Source: Flavobacterium aestivum
GTDB lineage: Bacteria; Bacteroidota; Bacteroidia; Flavobacteriales; Flavobacteriaceae
Direction of reading: 5' to 3'
Length of the DNA stretch: 64,000 bases
Assembly (NCBI RefSeq): GCF_026870175.2
Contig: NZ_CP113977.2
Span: 3,038,001 to 3,102,000 of the forward strand
A program made the position numbers and the translations under genes. The notes beneath the pieces are model-generated. The model ran no database searches, was not told the DNA's origin, and saw only the letters and a list, made by a program, of their open reading frames with translations. Every line of letters begins with the position of its first letter. Positions within the stretch are counted from its first letter, which is position 1. This document shows positions 62,788 through 64,000 of this stretch, in pieces.

Positions 62788-63618
62788 ATGAACACTCTAA
62801 ATGATTTACACAAAATATCGGACTCATTTTTAAATACCGAGAAAATGCCTGTATTGTTTTTAGGACATGGTAGCCCTATGAATGCTATTGAAGAAAATCA
62901 GTTTGTGACTGGTTTTCGAAACTTGGCAAAAACATTGCAAAAACCAAATGCTATTTTATGTATTTCGGCACATTGGTTTACTAATGGAACCAAAGTTACC
63001 GCTATGGAAATGCCTAGAACCATTCATGATTTTGGAGGTTTTCCACAAGAGTTATTCGAGGTACAATATCCTGCAAAAGGTAGCCCGGAATTAGCTATAA
63101 TAACCCAAGAATTATTATCACCAACGGCAGTAGAATTAGACCAACACTGGGGTTTAGACCATGGTGCATGGAGCGTAATAAAACATTTATATCCCAATGC
63201 AGATGTACCTGTAATTCAAATGAGTATTGATTACACTAAATCTGGTCAGTATCATTTTGAATTAGCCCAAAAACTAAGTGCATTAAGAAATAAAGGAATC
63301 CTAATTGTAGGCAGCGGAAATATAATTCATAATTTGCGATTAGTAGATTTTCATAATTTTGACAAAGACAATTATGGCTATGATTGGGCAATTGAAGCCA
63401 AAGAAAGCATAAATAATTATTTAGTAAACGAAAATTTCCAACCGCTTATAGATTTCGAAAAACAAAGCAAAGCATTTCAACTATCGATTCCTACGCCGGA
63501 CCATTATTTACCCTTGATTTATACTTTAGGACTAAAAGGGAAATCAGAAGAATTGAGCTTGTTTAATGACAAATTGGTTGCAGGTTCTCTAAGTATGACT
63601 TCGGTGAAGATTTTTTAA
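62788..63618 (+). CDS. ygiD: class III extradiol dioxygenase, YgiD / 4,5-DOPA dioxygenase type
   Basis: 276 aa. LFLGHGSPMNAI gives a metal-ligand histidine H27, and CISAHWF gives H62. Further conserved segments are TIHDFGGFP, DHGAWSV, VGSGNIIHNLR and the C-terminal TPDHYLPL. E. coli YgiD opens the ring of L-DOPA; the natural substrate in heterotrophic bacteria is unclear. Soluble, single gene, located just after the REP/RAYT element. Confidence 0.92.
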   Translation: MNTLNDLHKISDSFLNTEKMPVLFLGHGSPMNAIEENQFVTGFRNLAKTLQKPNAILCISAHWFTNGTKVTAMEMPRTIHDFGGFPQELFEVQYPAKGSPELAIITQELLSPTAVELDQHWGLDHGAWSVIKHLYPNADVPVIQMSIDYTKSGQYHFELAQKLSALRNKGILIVGSGNIIHNLRLVDFHNFDKDNYGYDWAIEAKESINNYLVNENFQPLIDFEKQSKAFQLSIPTPDHYLPLIYTLGLKGKSEELSLFNDKLVAGSLSMTSVKIF

Positions 63619-63648
63619 GACAATTAAAAAGCTTTTTTAAATCACTCT

Positions 63649-63999
63649 TTATTTTTGCAACTCAATTGCATAACAATTCCCATCTGCGCTTCCAAAATAC
63701 ACAGTATTATTGGCAACAAATGGTGAAGAAACAATTGGGCCCAATTTATAGAATTCATCCATTACTTTTTTATTATTGCTATAAAGTGAAATATTCGATC
63801 CTTTGGCAGCATATCTAAAGTCCAAAAGGTCATTATTTAGAATTCCAGGAGCAAATAGTTTTCTGTTTTCTGTACTAAAGCTATTCCATTCTTTGCCTGA
63901 GGATTCAATATTCAAAGCAAAAAAGTTACCTGTGAAATCACCAAAGTAAGCCGTTTTACCCGCTATTGCAGGAGAGGAATATATGTAGCCATTAGCTTT
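63649..63999 (-). CDS. PQQ-binding-like beta-propeller protein, C-terminal fragment
   Basis: The frame is open to the window edge on the minus strand; the TTG near 63915 is internal. The visible ~116 residues contain three propeller-type repeats (YSSPAIAGKTAYFGDFTGNFFALN, SSPFVANNTVYFGSADGNCYAIE at the C-terminus, and a degenerate one between), typical of the PQQ/outer-membrane-assembly-like family. The start and any signal peptide lie beyond the window, so location and function remain open. Confidence 0.8.
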   Translation of the reverse strand, partial: KANGYIYSSPAIAGKTAYFGDFTGNFFALNIESSGKEWNSFSTENRKLFAPGILNNDLLDFRYAAKGSNISLYSNNKKVMDEFYKLGPIVSSPFVANNTVYFGSADGNCYAIELQK

Positions 64000-64000
64000 G

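Overview
The window is AT-rich chromosomal DNA of a Bacteroidota bacterium, almost certainly Flavobacteriaceae and probably Flavobacterium. The evidence is a SusC/SusD pair, type IX secretion (T9SS) sorting domains of both classes, SprF/PorP-type proteins, giant gliding-adhesin-like proteins, TAnnTTTG-type -7 promoter boxes and the typical flavobacterial core gene set. No tRNA, rRNA, CRISPR array, plasmid or phage module was seen.

Layout. 1-7.4 kb is an amino-sugar utilisation locus: SusC (cut by the window edge), SusD, a NagB-like deaminase fused to a PIG-L deacetylase, and a GH20 hexosaminidase. 7.8-12.5 kb holds a YbiT-type ABC-F ATPase and a T9SS-secreted calcineurin-like phosphatase. 12.7-16.2 kb is a housekeeping run: pyrR, pyrB, a small unknown gene, RNase Z and pdxH. 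16.3-18.7 kb has three tandem paralogous CAP-domain lipoproteins.

18.7-45 kb is the outstanding region. A five-gene minus-strand cassette is present twice in direct tandem: giant type-B-CTD adhesin, SprF/PorP-like membrane protein, TPR protein of 285 aa, TPR protein of 127 aa, and a PorE-like TPR/PD40/CRD/OmpA protein. About 7.4 kb at the downstream end (all four accessory genes plus the adhesin C-terminal third) is nearly identical between copies. The adhesin N-terminal parts are unrelated (16 repeats of 82-85 aa versus PKD/Ig-like modules), and the promoters are recognisably homologous but diverged. This looks like one constant export and anchoring module serving two different surface filaments, homogenised by gene conversion.

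45.5-49.1 kb encodes polyphosphate functions: a SixA-like phosphatase, Ppk1 and Ppx/GppA. 49.2-50.9 kb is dnaX, where the zero frame stops just after an A10 run and a -1 shift at A AAA AAG restores a 581-aa tau protein. Next come a MidA-like methyltransferase, a structured intergenic element, a small unknown gene, RNase P RNA (rnpB), a DoxX protein, a two-component system, and a secreted hydrolase whose gene overlaps one for a TonB-type outer-membrane barrel. Then follow rsmD with a DUF3822 gene, a RecD-like helicase, a RAYT transposase remnant flanked by REP-like palindromes, a YgiD-type extradiol dioxygenase and a partial PQQ-propeller gene.

How it works together: the SusCD locus imports and breaks down GlcNAc-containing glycans. 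The adhesin cassettes supply cell-surface filaments together with dedicated T9SS partners. The remainder is mainly housekeeping.
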